Below, piece after piece: positions 1 to 7,671 of a stretch of DNA of 64,000 bases. Under the pieces are notes generated by a model that was given only the letters and a program-made list of their open reading frames with translations, did no database searches and was not told where the DNA came from. This DNA comes from Cellulomonas soli (lineage in GTDB: Bacteria; Actinomycetota; Actinomycetes; Actinomycetales; Cellulomonadaceae): contig NZ_JACBZJ010000001.1 in the NCBI RefSeq assembly GCF_013409305.1, forward strand, positions 3,224,001-3,288,000, in the 5' to 3' direction. The stretch's first letter is position 1. The number at the start of each line of letters is the position of its first letter. Position numbers and translations under genes: made by a program.

Positions 1-1
1 G

Positions 2-313
2 ATCGAGGCCTGGGGCCCGCTGGCCGAGGGCCGCAACGACATCTTCACCAACCCGACCCTGACCGAGATCGGGCAGGCGTACGGCAGGTCCGTCGCGCAG
101 GTCGCGCTGCGCTGGCTCGTGCAGCGCGGGGTCGTCGTCATCCCCAAGTCGGTGCGACCGGAGCGCATGGCCGAGAACCTGGACGTCTTCGACTTCGAGC
201 TCACCGAGGGCGACATGGCCCGCATCGCCACGCTCGACACCGGCGCGAGCCTCGCGTTCGACCACCGCGACCCCGAGTTCGTGGTCCGGATCGGTGGCGC
301 GCGGATCGGCTGA
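2..313 (+). CDS. Aldo/keto reductase, C-terminal part (5' end outside window)
   Basis: The last 103 codons of an NAD(P)H-dependent aldo/keto reductase. The visible part carries the C-terminal NADPH-binding signature of the family: [22 protein letters not shown], read as separate blocks [12 protein letters not shown] and an RxxxxEN segment, which grips the 2'-phosphate of NADPH. The catalytic tetrad lies upstream of the window and cannot be checked. The frame is open from base 2 and ends at TGA 311-313, followed at once by a strong hairpin. A second, complete aldo/keto reductase lies at 4834-5715, so this locus has two members of the family. Substrate unknown. Confidence 0.9.
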   Translation: MEAWGPLAEGRNDIFTNPTLTEIGQAYGRSVAQVALRWLVQRGVVVIPKSVRPERMAENLDVFDFELTEGDMARIATLDTGASLAFDHRDPEFVVRIGGARIG

Positions 314-322
314 GCCGTCACG

Positions 323-359
323 GGGCGGCGCACCGCAGACGACCCGCGGTGCGCCGCCC
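323..359 (+). terminator. Strong hairpin after the aldo/keto reductase
   Basis: A perfect 14-bp GC-rich stem (323-336 with 346-359) and a 9-nt loop, starting 10 nt after the stop codon. There is no clear U-tract, as is common for actinobacterial terminators. From 360 to 572 I see no gene or clear site. Confidence 0.75.
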
Positions 360-572
360 GGAGGGCACGGTGTTCAGCCAGGGCGACTTCCGTGCAGGTG
401 TGCCGCGCAACAGCCCGGAGAACATGGCGGCGAACATGGCCGTCGTGCGGCCGCTCGAGGAGTGGGTGGTGCGCACCGGGTCCACACCGGGCCAGATCTC
501 GCAGGTGTGGTTGCTCGCGCGTCGTCCGTGGGTCGTCCCTCTCCCGAGCGCGAACCGCACCGCGCGCGTGCC

Positions 573-1277
573 TCAGCGCCGCAGGGTCCGGGCGAGGTAG
601 GCGTCGACGTCGTCGCCGGCGTCAGCGACCTCCTCGCCGCGGACGGCCAGCCCTTCGCCGACGATCGCGCCCGGAGCCAGGGCGGAGTAGACCTCGACCG
701 CCCGGCCGAGACCGCTCATCGCGTGGGTCGTGACCGGAAGGAGTGTCGTGCCGGTCAGGTCGATGGCCTCGACGAACGTCGACATGATCATCGGTGGCCG
801 CACGTTCCAGATGGGGCTGGCCAGGATGACGGTGCTGTACCCGCTCACGTCGGGCAGAGCGCCGACGATCACCGGTCGGGCGTCCTCGTCCTGCTCGCGC
901 ACGTTGCGGTCGACGGTCTCGCGGTAGTCGTGCGGGTACGGGTCGGTGGCCTCGATCCGGAAGACGTCGCAGCCGAGGCGGTCGGCGATCATCGTGGCGA
1001 GCACCTCGGTGTTGCCGACCTCCAGATCGCGTCGGTCGCCGTACCAGTAGTTCTCGCCGGGGCGCGAGAAGGAGGCCAGCAGGATCGCGGACGCGGGAGT
1101 CGTCGCGGGGGAGGGCATCGTGGTCGTCTCCGGGTCGGTGGGGGCGGGCGGCCGGGTGGTCGACGGCGCGGTGGTCCCGGCGGTGCGTCCCGCCGCGCAC
1201 CCCGCCGCCACGAGCCCGACGCCCGTCTGGAGCGACGCCCGCAGGAAGGTGCGTCGGTCTACCCGGCCGGCGCTCAC
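573..1277 (-). CDS. Tat-exported lipoprotein flavodoxin (flavodoxin_4-like)
   Basis: A predicted extracytoplasmic FMN-binding flavodoxin of 234 aa. The N-terminus has a twin-arginine motif (DRRTFLRAS) and a hydrophobic stretch ending in a lipobox-like VAAGC, so export by Tat and lipid anchoring are likely. The mature part begins with the flavodoxin phosphate-loop strand ILLASFSRPG and contains DPYPHDY, the Y-STVILASPIWN strand and the TTHAMSG loop, which are typical of the flavodoxin_4 family. The GTG start is chosen because GTGA overlaps the TGA stop of the upstream regulator gene (4-nt overlap, coupled translation) and because it gives a complete signal peptide. Redox partner unknown. Confidence 0.85.
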   Translation of the reverse strand: MSAGRVDRRTFLRASLQTGVGLVAAGCAAGRTAGTTAPSTTRPPAPTDPETTTMPSPATTPASAILLASFSRPGENYWYGDRRDLEVGNTEVLATMIADRLGCDVFRIEATDPYPHDYRETVDRNVREQDEDARPVIVGALPDVSGYSTVILASPIWNVRPPMIMSTFVEAIDLTGTTLLPVTTHAMSGLGRAVEVYSALAPGAIVGEGLAVRGEEVADAGDDVDAYLARTLRR

Positions 1278-2158
1278 ACGCTCGGGCCGAACGCCTCGGC
1301 GCGGTGCGTCGCTGCGAGCGCCGCCAGCAGCTCGAGGCAGTCGGCGGCAGGGGTGCCGGGCGCGGCGCTGTAAGCGATGAGCAGCACACCGGGCTCCTGC
1401 ACCAGCTCCATCACGTCGTAGTCGAGTTCGAGGATGCCTACGGCGGGGTGGCGAAGCCGCTTGAGACCCGTGCGGTGCACGCGCACGTCGTGCGTGGCCC
1501 ACAGGGTGCGGAACGCCTCCGACCGCGTCGACAGCTCACCGACCAGGTCGGAGAGGGCTTTGTCGTACGGGTTGAGGCCCGCGGTCGCGTGCAGCACGGC
1601 GACGCAGCCGCGGCTGACGGTCTCCCAGTCGGGGTAGAAGTCACGCCCCGACGGGTCGAGGAAGGCGAACCGGGCGGTGTTGGGCGCCGTGCCCGTGTGC
1701 TCGGCGTAACGGAACACCGGCGCATGCAGCTCGCGGGCCAGGGCGTTCGCGGCCAGCATGTCCATGCGGGAGTCGCGCAGGTAGGCAGGCACCATGGTCA
1801 TCCCGTCGAGAACTCGGCGCAAGGACTCGTGGACCGGTGACGGCTTGGCGGGCGAGCGGCGTTTGCGTGCGGGCTGGTTGGCGGCCTGGGCCAGGTTGCG
1901 CAGGTGGCGCTGCTCGGCCTCGTCCAGACGTAGGGCATCGGCCAGGGCGTCCAGCACGGAGTCGGAGACGCCGGCGAGGTTCCCCCGCTCGAGGCGGGCG
2001 TAGTACTCCGAGGACACCCCGGCGAGCACGGCGACCTCGTCCCGGCGCAGGCCGACCACCCGGCGCCGCCCCGTGCCTGCGGGCAGCCCGACGTCGGTCG
2101 GGCTCAGGCGTGCCCGGCGTGACGCGAGGAAGTCGCGCACCTCGTCCCGTTGGTCCAT
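1274..2158 (-). CDS. XRE-family regulator with MmyB-like ligand-binding domain
   Basis: A 294-aa DNA-binding regulator. Residues about 8-85 form an XRE-type helix-turn-helix (RREEVAVLAGVS-like stretch RRDEVAVLAGVS, then YYARLERGN). Residues about 105-285 match the MmyB-like PAS-fold domain (LRDSRMDMLAANALAREL, FLDPSGRDFYPDW, GILELDYDVMEL). Such proteins in actinobacteria usually repress a neighbouring, often divergent, oxidoreductase gene in response to small hydrophobic ligands (family knowledge). It is divergent from the alcohol dehydrogenase and shares with it the palindrome at 2195-2207, and it is translationally coupled to the flavodoxin gene. The frame stays open far upstream, but ATG 2158 gives the canonical N-terminus. 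Confidence 0.92.
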   Translation of the reverse strand: MDQRDEVRDFLASRRARLSPTDVGLPAGTGRRRVVGLRRDEVAVLAGVSSEYYARLERGNLAGVSDSVLDALADALRLDEAEQRHLRNLAQAANQPARKRRSPAKPSPVHESLRRVLDGMTMVPAYLRDSRMDMLAANALARELHAPVFRYAEHTGTAPNTARFAFLDPSGRDFYPDWETVSRGCVAVLHATAGLNPYDKALSDLVGELSTRSEAFRTLWATHDVRVHRTGLKRLRHPAVGILELDYDVMELVQEPGVLLIAYSAAPGTPAADCLELLAALAATHRAEAFGPSV

Positions 2159-2194
2159 GCCCCGACGGTACGAGCCGCGCGCCGGGGCAGCCAC

Positions 2195-2207
2195 GTACTG
2201 GCAGTAC
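2195..2207. promoter_or_regulatory. 13-bp perfect palindrome, candidate operator
   Basis: GTACTG-G-CAGTAC lies in the 153-bp divergent intergenic region, 37 bp from the regulator start and about 105 bp from the dehydrogenase start. Its position fits an operator for the MmyB-type regulator controlling both directions. This is inferred from symmetry and location only. Confidence 0.5.
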
Positions 2208-2311
2208 ACCCGTCGGCAGGACCTTCCTCGTCGGTGCCGGCGGTGGTGTCGTAGAGGTCGACGTCCCCGGCCCGGCCGGGTCCCCAGCACACAGAACCCG
2301 AGGGCACCACG

Positions 2312-3358
2312 ATGCGAGCAACCTTCCTGTACGGCGCCGGTGACATCCGCGTCGAGGAGGTCCCCGACCCCACGATCCAGGGGCCGGGCGACGCCGTGCT
2401 GCGTGTCGTGCGCGCATGCGTGTGCGGCTCGGACCTGCACCGGTGGCACGACTTCCCGGCGACGGCGGTCGGCCGGCCGATGGGCCACGAGCTGCTCGCG
2501 GTCGTCGAGCAGGTGGGTGCCGACGTGACCTCCGTGCGGCCCGGCGACTTCGTGATCTGCCCGTTCGGGATCCAGGACAACACGTGCGTGTACTGCCGGG
2601 AGGGCTTCCAGACCTCCTGCGAGCACGGTCACTTCTTCGGCACCGGCGGACTCGGGGGCGCGCAGGCCGAGCTGGTGCGCATCCCGCTCGCCGACGGCAC
2701 GCTGGTCAAGACCGGCACGGTGCTGGAGGACACCGACGAGGGTCTGCTGAACTCGCTGCTGACCCTCTCGGACGTGTTCCTCACCGGCCACCACGCCGCC
2801 CACATGGGTCGCGTCGGTCCCGGCACGACCGTCACCGTGATCGGCGACGGCGCGGTCGGCCTGTCCGCCGTCCTCGCGTCCCGGCGCCTGGGCGCGGAGC
2901 GGATCATCCTCATGGGCCGGCACGCGGACCGCACCGCGCTCGGCGTCGACTTCGGGGCGACCGACGTGGTGGCCGTACGCGGCCGGGAGGGTGTGGACGC
3001 GGTGCGCGACCTCACCGGCGGGCAGGGCTCGCACGTGGTCATCGAGGCCGTCGGGCACCTGCCGGCCTACGAGCAGGCCTACGGCATCGTCCGCGTGGGC
3101 GGCGTCATCTCGCGCGTGGGCGTGCCCCAGTACGAGTCGGCACCGGTCGGCTGGGCGTCGCTGTTCGCCAAGAACATCACCCTGACGGGCGGGCCGGCCC
3201 CCGTGCGCGTCTACCTCGAGGAGATGCTGCCCGACGTGCTGTCCGGTGCGCTCGACCCGGGCCGCGTGTTCGACCGCACCGTCTCGCTCGACGACGTCGC
3301 GGAGGGCTACCGGGCGATGGACGCCCGGGAGGCGCTCAAGGTCGTCGTCCTGCCCTGA
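2312..3358 (+). CDS. Zinc-dependent alcohol dehydrogenase (MDR family)
   Basis: A 348-aa medium-chain dehydrogenase/reductase that probably oxidises an alcohol or reduces an aldehyde with NAD(P). Catalytic zinc ligands are visible as Cys38 (ACVCGSD) and the GHE motif near residues 58-60. The structural-zinc loop reads DNTCVYCREGFQTSC, keeping three of the four usual cysteines with Asp at the first position. The Rossmann fold is GDGAVGLSAV. It starts a plus-strand operon with the DHA2 pump and an aldo/keto reductase. The substrate cannot be told from sequence; pairing with an efflux pump and a second carbonyl reductase suggests detoxification of reactive carbonyls or xenobiotics. Confidence 0.92.
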   Translation: MRATFLYGAGDIRVEEVPDPTIQGPGDAVLRVVRACVCGSDLHRWHDFPATAVGRPMGHELLAVVEQVGADVTSVRPGDFVICPFGIQDNTCVYCREGFQTSCEHGHFFGTGGLGGAQAELVRIPLADGTLVKTGTVLEDTDEGLLNSLLTLSDVFLTGHHAAHMGRVGPGTTVTVIGDGAVGLSAVLASRRLGAERIILMGRHADRTALGVDFGATDVVAVRGREGVDAVRDLTGGQGSHVVIEAVGHLPAYEQAYGIVRVGGVISRVGVPQYESAPVGWASLFAKNITLTGGPAPVRVYLEEMLPDVLSGALDPGRVFDRTVSLDDVAEGYRAMDAREALKVVVLP

Positions 3359-3430
3359 CCGCCACCGCACCTCCGGCCCCCGACGTCGCGGGCACCCATC
3401 CCGACCCCCCACCTGCGACCGAGGATCCCC

Positions 3431-4837
3431 ATGACCGGCGAGACCAGCACCCGGCCCGTCGGCGTCGCGACGTCGCGCCCGGCGTCCGGCAGCCCGCGCG
3501 CCGCGCTCGCCGTCGCGATGCTCGGGTTCTTCGTCGTCGCCCTGGACTCCCAGGTCGTCAACGTCGCCCTCCCGACGATCCGCGACGACCTGGGCGGGAA
3601 CCTGTCCGCGCTGCAGTGGGTCGTCACCGGGTACACGCTCAGCTTCTCGGCGCTGCTGCTGTTCGGCGGCACGTTCTCCGAACGGATCGGGGCACGGCGC
3701 GCCTACGGGGTCGGCATGGTGCTGTTCGTCGTCGCGTCCGCGCTGTGCGGGCTCGCGCCGAACCTGGTCCTGCTGGTCGTCGCCCGCATCCTGCAGGGTG
3801 TCGGGGCCGCGCTCATCACCCCGACGTCGCTGGCGCTCATCCGTCAGGAGTTCACCGACGCGGCCGCGCGCACGCGGGCGATCGCGTACTGGGCGATGGG
3901 CGGGTCGGTGGCCGCGGCCGCCGGACCGATCCTGGGCGGCGTGCTCGCGCAGGTCGACTGGCGGTGGATCTTCCTGCTGAACCTGCCCGTCGGGGTGGTC
4001 GCCCTGCTGGCGCTCTCGCGCGTCGGCGACTCGCCGCGCCGCATCGTGCCGTTCGACACGGTCGGGCAGGTCGCGGCGGTCGTCGCCCTGGCCGCGCTGA
4101 CGTTCGCCGTCATCGAGGGGGCCGACCTGGGGTACGGCAGCACCCCGGTGCTCGTCGCCTACGCCCTCACGGTGCTCGCCGCCATGGTGTTCCTGCGGAC
4201 CCAGGTGCGCGGCGCGCACCCCATGGTGCCGCTCGATCTCTTCCGGTCCCGGCGCGTCGCCGTGAGCCTGGTCGCGGCGTTCATGGGCATGGTCGGCTTC
4301 TACGGCCTCGTGTTCGTCCAGGGGCTCTACTTCCAGCAGGCCCGTGGCCTGGACCCGCTCACCACGGGGCTGCTGTTCCTGCCGATGACCGGTCTGGTGG
4401 CCCTGCTCAACCCGCTGGCGGCGCGGGTCGCGCTGCGGTTCGGACCCGTCGTGCCGATCGTTGGCGGGCAGCTCGTGCTGGTCGCCGGGCTCGTCGGCCT
4501 CGTTCTGGCCCCCGCGACCACCGCGCCGTGGGCGGTCGCCGTGCTGATGATCCCCGTCGGCGTCGGAGGGTCCTTCACCGTGCCGCCGCTGACCACCCTG
4601 CTGCTCGACGCCGTGCCCGCCGAGCGTGCCGGCACCGCCTCGGGTGTGCTGAACACGGCCCGCCAGGTCGGCGGCTCGCTCGGCGTCGCGGCCGTCGGCG
4701 CCGTCCTGGCCTCGCAGGCCGACCTCCTCCACGGGCAGCGGATCGCCCTGAGCGCCGTCGCCGTGCTCGTCGCCGCGACTGCCGCCCTGAGCCTCACCCT
4801 GCATCACCCGTCCCGACCCACCAAGGAGACACCATGA
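3431..4837 (+). CDS. MFS drug/proton antiporter, DHA2 (EmrB/QacA-like) family
   Basis: A 468-aa integral membrane protein whose pattern of hydrophobic segments fits a 14-helix DHA2 transporter. Visible family motifs are the motif C-like stretch near the first helix (FFVVALDSQVVNVALPTI), motif A-like GGTFSERIGARRAY after helix 2, and RILQGVGAALITPTSLALI in helix 4. It probably exports hydrophobic compounds in exchange for protons. It follows the dehydrogenase by 72 nt, and its stop overlaps the next ATG (ATGA), so it is in the same operon. Substrate unknown. Confidence 0.92.
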   Translation: MTGETSTRPVGVATSRPASGSPRAALAVAMLGFFVVALDSQVVNVALPTIRDDLGGNLSALQWVVTGYTLSFSALLLFGGTFSERIGARRAYGVGMVLFVVASALCGLAPNLVLLVVARILQGVGAALITPTSLALIRQEFTDAAARTRAIAYWAMGGSVAAAAGPILGGVLAQVDWRWIFLLNLPVGVVALLALSRVGDSPRRIVPFDTVGQVAAVVALAALTFAVIEGADLGYGSTPVLVAYALTVLAAMVFLRTQVRGAHPMVPLDLFRSRRVAVSLVAAFMGMVGFYGLVFVQGLYFQQARGLDPLTTGLLFLPMTGLVALLNPLAARVALRFGPVVPIVGGQLVLVAGLVGLVLAPATTAPWAVAVLMIPVGVGGSFTVPPLTTLLLDAVPAERAGTASGVLNTARQVGGSLGVAAVGAVLASQADLLHGQRIALSAVAVLVAATAALSLTLHHPSRPTKETP

Positions 4838-5715
4838 CCACGACCCTCACCCTCAACAACGGGGTGCTGATGCCCGCGCTCGGGCTCGGAGTGTTCCAGA
4901 CCCCGCCCGAGGAGACCGTCGCGTCCGTCCGCACCGCCCTCGAGGTCGGCTACCGGCTGATCGACACCGCGGCCGCGTACGGCAACGAGCGCGAGGTCGG
5001 CCAGGCCATCGCCGCGTCCGGCGTGCCGCGCGAGCAGGTGTTCATCGAGACGAAGGTGTGGATCAGCGACTACGGCTACGACGCGACGCTGCACGCGTTC
5101 GAGAAGTCCGCCGGCAAGCTGGGCGTCGAGCAGATCGACCTGCTCGTGCTGCACCAGGCCCTGCCCAGCCGGTTCGACCTGACGATCGACGCCTACCGTG
5201 CCCTGGAGCGGCTGCTCGAGGACGGCAAGGTCCGGGCCATCGGTGTCTCGAACTTCATGCCCGAGCACCTCGACGCGCTCCTGGCCGCCACCTCGGTGGT
5301 GCCCGCGGTGAACCAGGTCGAGATCCACCCGTACTTCCAGCAGCGGGAGGTCCAGGCCGCCGGCGCCGCGCACCGGATCGTGTCGCAGGCCTGGTCGCCG
5401 ATCGGTGGGATCACCTCTTACCGGGACACCGGTGCGGGACGCACGTTCGACGACCCCACGATCGTGGCGATCGCCGAGGCCCACGCGAAGACTCCCGCCC
5501 AGGTCATGCTGGGCTGGCACCTGCAGCAGGGCCGGTCCGCGATCCCGAAGTCGACCCGGGCGGCCCGGATCGCGGAGAACTTCGCCGTCCTCGACCTCGC
5601 GCTCACCCCGGAGGAGCTCGCCGCGATCGACGCGCTCGACCAGGGCGTGCGGCGCGGACCCGAGCCGGAGGTGATCACGCTCGAGGCCTTCCACCGCGAC
5701 ATCCCCGAGGCCTGA
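4834..5715 (+). CDS. Aldo/keto reductase (AKR5-like, 2,5-diketogluconate reductase type)
   Basis: A 293-aa cytosolic NADPH-dependent carbonyl reductase. The full catalytic tetrad is visible: Asp44, Tyr49 (DTAAAYGNE), Lys74 (ETKVW) and His107 (LVLHQ). The cofactor-binding tail IPKSTRAARIAEN is present near residues 240-255. The start ATG overlaps the pump stop by 4 nt and has an AAGGAG ribosome-binding site at 4822-4827. It is the last gene of the operon and probably reduces aldehydes or ketones that accompany the alcohol dehydrogenase substrate. Confidence 0.93.
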   Translation: MTTTLTLNNGVLMPALGLGVFQTPPEETVASVRTALEVGYRLIDTAAAYGNEREVGQAIAASGVPREQVFIETKVWISDYGYDATLHAFEKSAGKLGVEQIDLLVLHQALPSRFDLTIDAYRALERLLEDGKVRAIGVSNFMPEHLDALLAATSVVPAVNQVEIHPYFQQREVQAAGAAHRIVSQAWSPIGGITSYRDTGAGRTFDDPTIVAIAEAHAKTPAQVMLGWHLQQGRSAIPKSTRAARIAENFAVLDLALTPEELAAIDALDQGVRRGPEPEVITLEAFHRDIPEA

Positions 5716-5781
5716 GCGCGCCCGAGCTCGCCCACACCGGGTCCGACCAGTGCCGGGTGCACGCCCGCACGGTGCGCACGA

Positions 5782-6909
5782 TCAGAACGTGAAGCGCACC
5801 AGCTGGGATCGCAGGCCGCTCGCTGCCGCCCGCAGGTCGTCGACGGACCCCTGGATGCTCTGCAGGCTGCTGGTCGTCTGCGTGGCGGCGTCGGCCACGC
5901 CGGTGATCGAGCCGGTGATCGACTCGGACCCCATCGCTGCCTCGGCGACGCCCCGGGACATCTCGGTGGTCGTGGCGGTCTGCTCCTCGACCGACGCCGC
6001 GATGGTCGCCTGGAAGCCGTTGATGCGGTCGATGATCCCGGAGATCGCCGCGATGGCCTCGACGGCCCCGGCCGTGCCGGTCTGGATGCTCTCCACGCGG
6101 CGGGAGATGTCGCCGGTCGCCCGGGCCGTCTCCTGCGCGAGCTCCTTGACCTCACCGGCGACGACGGCGAAGCCCTTCCCGGCCTCGCCGGCCCGGGCGG
6201 CCTCGATCGTGGCGTTGAGCGCCAGGAGGTTGGTCTGCTCGGCGATCTGCGTGATCACCTTCACCACGTCGCCGATCTCCTTGGAGGCGGCGCCGAGGTC
6301 GTTGACCGTCGCCGAGGTCGTGCGGGCCGCCTCGACGGCCGCGCCCGCCACACCGGCGGCGGAGACCGCGGCGACGTGGCGTGAGACCTCGCCCGCCGCA
6401 TCCGCGACCCCGATGACCCGCTCCGACGTCCTGTCGGACGCGGCCGCCACCGCGGTCTGGGAGTCCGACAGGCGATGTGCGGCCTGCTCGATGGTCGACG
6501 CCGCTGCGGCCGCCTCGGCGAACATGGTGCGCAACGCGGCGAGGGCCAGTGCCAGCGAGGTCGCGATGTGCCCCATCTCGTCCTTGGACTGCCGCTGCGG
6601 GGTGGCGGTGAGGTCTCCGCGCCGCATGGCGTCGAGGCAGGAGCCGACGTCGGCCATCGAGCGTCGCACGGAGCCGATCACGAGGAGCCCGACCGCCCAC
6701 ATGGTCGCGGAGCCGACGGCGAGCACCACCACCAGCACGGTGCTCGTCGCACGGGCGACGGCGAGCTCGTCGGGGCCCGCCAGGCGTCGGACGGCCGCGA
6801 TGCCCAGGAACGCGAGCGTCGCTGCGGCGACCTGCAGGAAGACGATGAGCGAGAGCAGCTTGGCGCGCACCGAGACGTCATCCAGGCGGGTGGTGGCGAT
6901 CGTGTCCAT
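5782..6909 (-). CDS. Methyl-accepting chemotaxis protein without a sensing domain
   Basis: A 375-aa chemoreceptor. Two transmembrane helices (about residues 17-38 and 55-78) are separated by only about 15 residues, so no periplasmic ligand domain exists. A HAMP-like linker follows (about 79-130), then the coiled-coil signalling domain with the highly conserved hairpin tip [18 protein letters not shown] near residues 222-240 that contacts CheA and CheW. Input may come from the membrane itself, from energy state or from a partner protein. The ATG has a GGAGG ribosome-binding site. No che gene lies in the window. Confidence 0.93.
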   Translation of the reverse strand: MDTIATTRLDDVSVRAKLLSLIVFLQVAAATLAFLGIAAVRRLAGPDELAVARATSTVLVVVLAVGSATMWAVGLLVIGSVRRSMADVGSCLDAMRRGDLTATPQRQSKDEMGHIATSLALALAALRTMFAEAAAAASTIEQAAHRLSDSQTAVAAASDRTSERVIGVADAAGEVSRHVAAVSAAGVAGAAVEAARTTSATVNDLGAASKEIGDVVKVITQIAEQTNLLALNATIEAARAGEAGKGFAVVAGEVKELAQETARATGDISRRVESIQTGTAGAVEAIAAISGIIDRINGFQATIAASVEEQTATTTEMSRGVAEAAMGSESITGSITGVADAATQTTSSLQSIQGSVDDLRAAASGLRSQLVRFTF

Positions 6910-6951
6910 CGTTCCTCCGAGAGGCGGGTCCGCCCGGGGACGGCGGCGCTC

Positions 6952-6973
6952 GTCATTGCACTTCGGCTATGAC
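6952..6973. promoter_or_regulatory. Partial inverted repeat upstream of the chemoreceptor, resembling 11640-11661
   Basis: GTCAT-N12-ATGAC, 43 bp upstream of the chemoreceptor start. Read on the minus strand it matches the 22-bp element in front of the FAD oxidoreductase operon at 14 of 22 positions, including GTCATAG and TGC. It could be a shared operator; the regulator is unproven. Confidence 0.35.
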
Positions 6974-7025
6974 AGGCCGCTCGTGAGGTTTCGGGGCACC
7001 GCATCTGCCCTGACGCGTGCGGCGC

Positions 7026-7424
7026 CTACACGCAGGTCTGCGCGTAGGGGCAGGTGTCGCAGTCGAAGGAGTTCACGCACGGCGTGAACGCGTGCCGGAA
7101 CGCCAGGTCGAGCACCTGCCGGTACTCGGCCACCGTGTCGAGGTCGAGCGTGTAGTGCACGCGGGACGCGACCTGCTCGCGGCGGACGAACCCGGCCCGG
7201 TGCAGGATCGCCAGGTGCTTGGTCGCCGTCGGCTGGCTGATCGAGAGCATCCGGGCGACCTCGGTGACCGACAGCGGTGCGTCGGCGTGCGATCCGAGCA
7301 CCTTGATCATCTTCATCCGGACCGGCAGCCCGAGCGCGGACTGCAGCTCGCAGGCGCGTTCGACCAGACCGCGTCCGGGACGGAGACGATCGGTCTCGAG
7401 GGTGATGTCCTGCACGACCATCAC
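7026..7424 (-). CDS. ArsR-type winged-helix regulator with C-terminal four-cysteine tail
   Basis: A 132-aa regulator. A winged helix-turn-helix covers about residues 30-95 (LSVTEVARMLSISQPTATKHLAILHRAGFVRREQVA, quoted in part as SISQPTATKHL). The last 16 residues before the stop contain four cysteines with spacing C-x5-C-x2-C-x4-C (Cys117, 123, 126, 131), a pattern able to bind an Fe-S cluster or zinc. This differs from classical ArsR metal sites, which lie in helix 3 or helix 5. The gene ends the minus-strand operon that starts at 11631 and may regulate it. The start could also be ATG 7421. Confidence 0.85.
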   Translation of the reverse strand: MMVVQDITLETDRLRPGRGLVERACELQSALGLPVRMKMIKVLGSHADAPLSVTEVARMLSISQPTATKHLAILHRAGFVRREQVASRVHYTLDLDTVAEYRQVLDLAFRHAFTPCVNSFDCDTCPYAQTCV

Positions 7425-7433
7425 CGCCTCCTC

Positions 7434-7670
7434 TCACCGCGAAGCGGCCGGCTCGTCTTCGCGGTCACCGAGTATCGCACCGGACGTGGGCCTCGAGCGT
7501 TCGTCGTCGGCCGTGGCGCTCCTCGCACGACGCGTCGCGCCGGTGCCGTCCTCGACGCCGAGGCGCCAGCGTTCGGGTGCCGCCGGCTGCCGGCCGAGCA
7601 CCCTGACCCTGAAGGTGCGGGTGCACCAGGCGATCGCGATGAACAGGACGGACCCGATGACGCAGCACAC
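7434..7670 (-). CDS. Small predicted membrane protein
   Basis: A possible 78-aa protein starting with GTG one nucleotide after the stop of the Ldi-like gene. The N-terminal 20 residues (CCVIGSVLFIAIAWCTR) form one transmembrane helix followed by a basic, hydrophilic tail. The tight spacing suggests translational coupling, but the tail has low complexity and no recognised family. I rate it as a likely but unproven gene of the operon. Confidence 0.45.
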   Translation of the reverse strand: MCCVIGSVLFIAIAWCTRTFRVRVLGRQPAAPERWRLGVEDGTGATRRARSATADDERSRPTSGAILGDREDEPAASR

Positions 7671-7671
7671 C

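Noticed and set aside
2159..4807. Minus-strand frame open for about 880 codons upstream of the MmyB-type regulator start
   Set aside because: It is antisense to the dehydrogenase and efflux genes, full of Arg/Gly/Asp repeats typical of GC-rich shadow frames, with no family resemblance; the regulator begins at 2158.
2416..4833. Plus-strand open frame running into the aldo/keto reductase
   Set aside because: It is the +1 or +2 shadow of the dehydrogenase and pump genes; only the part from ATG 4834 resembles a protein family.
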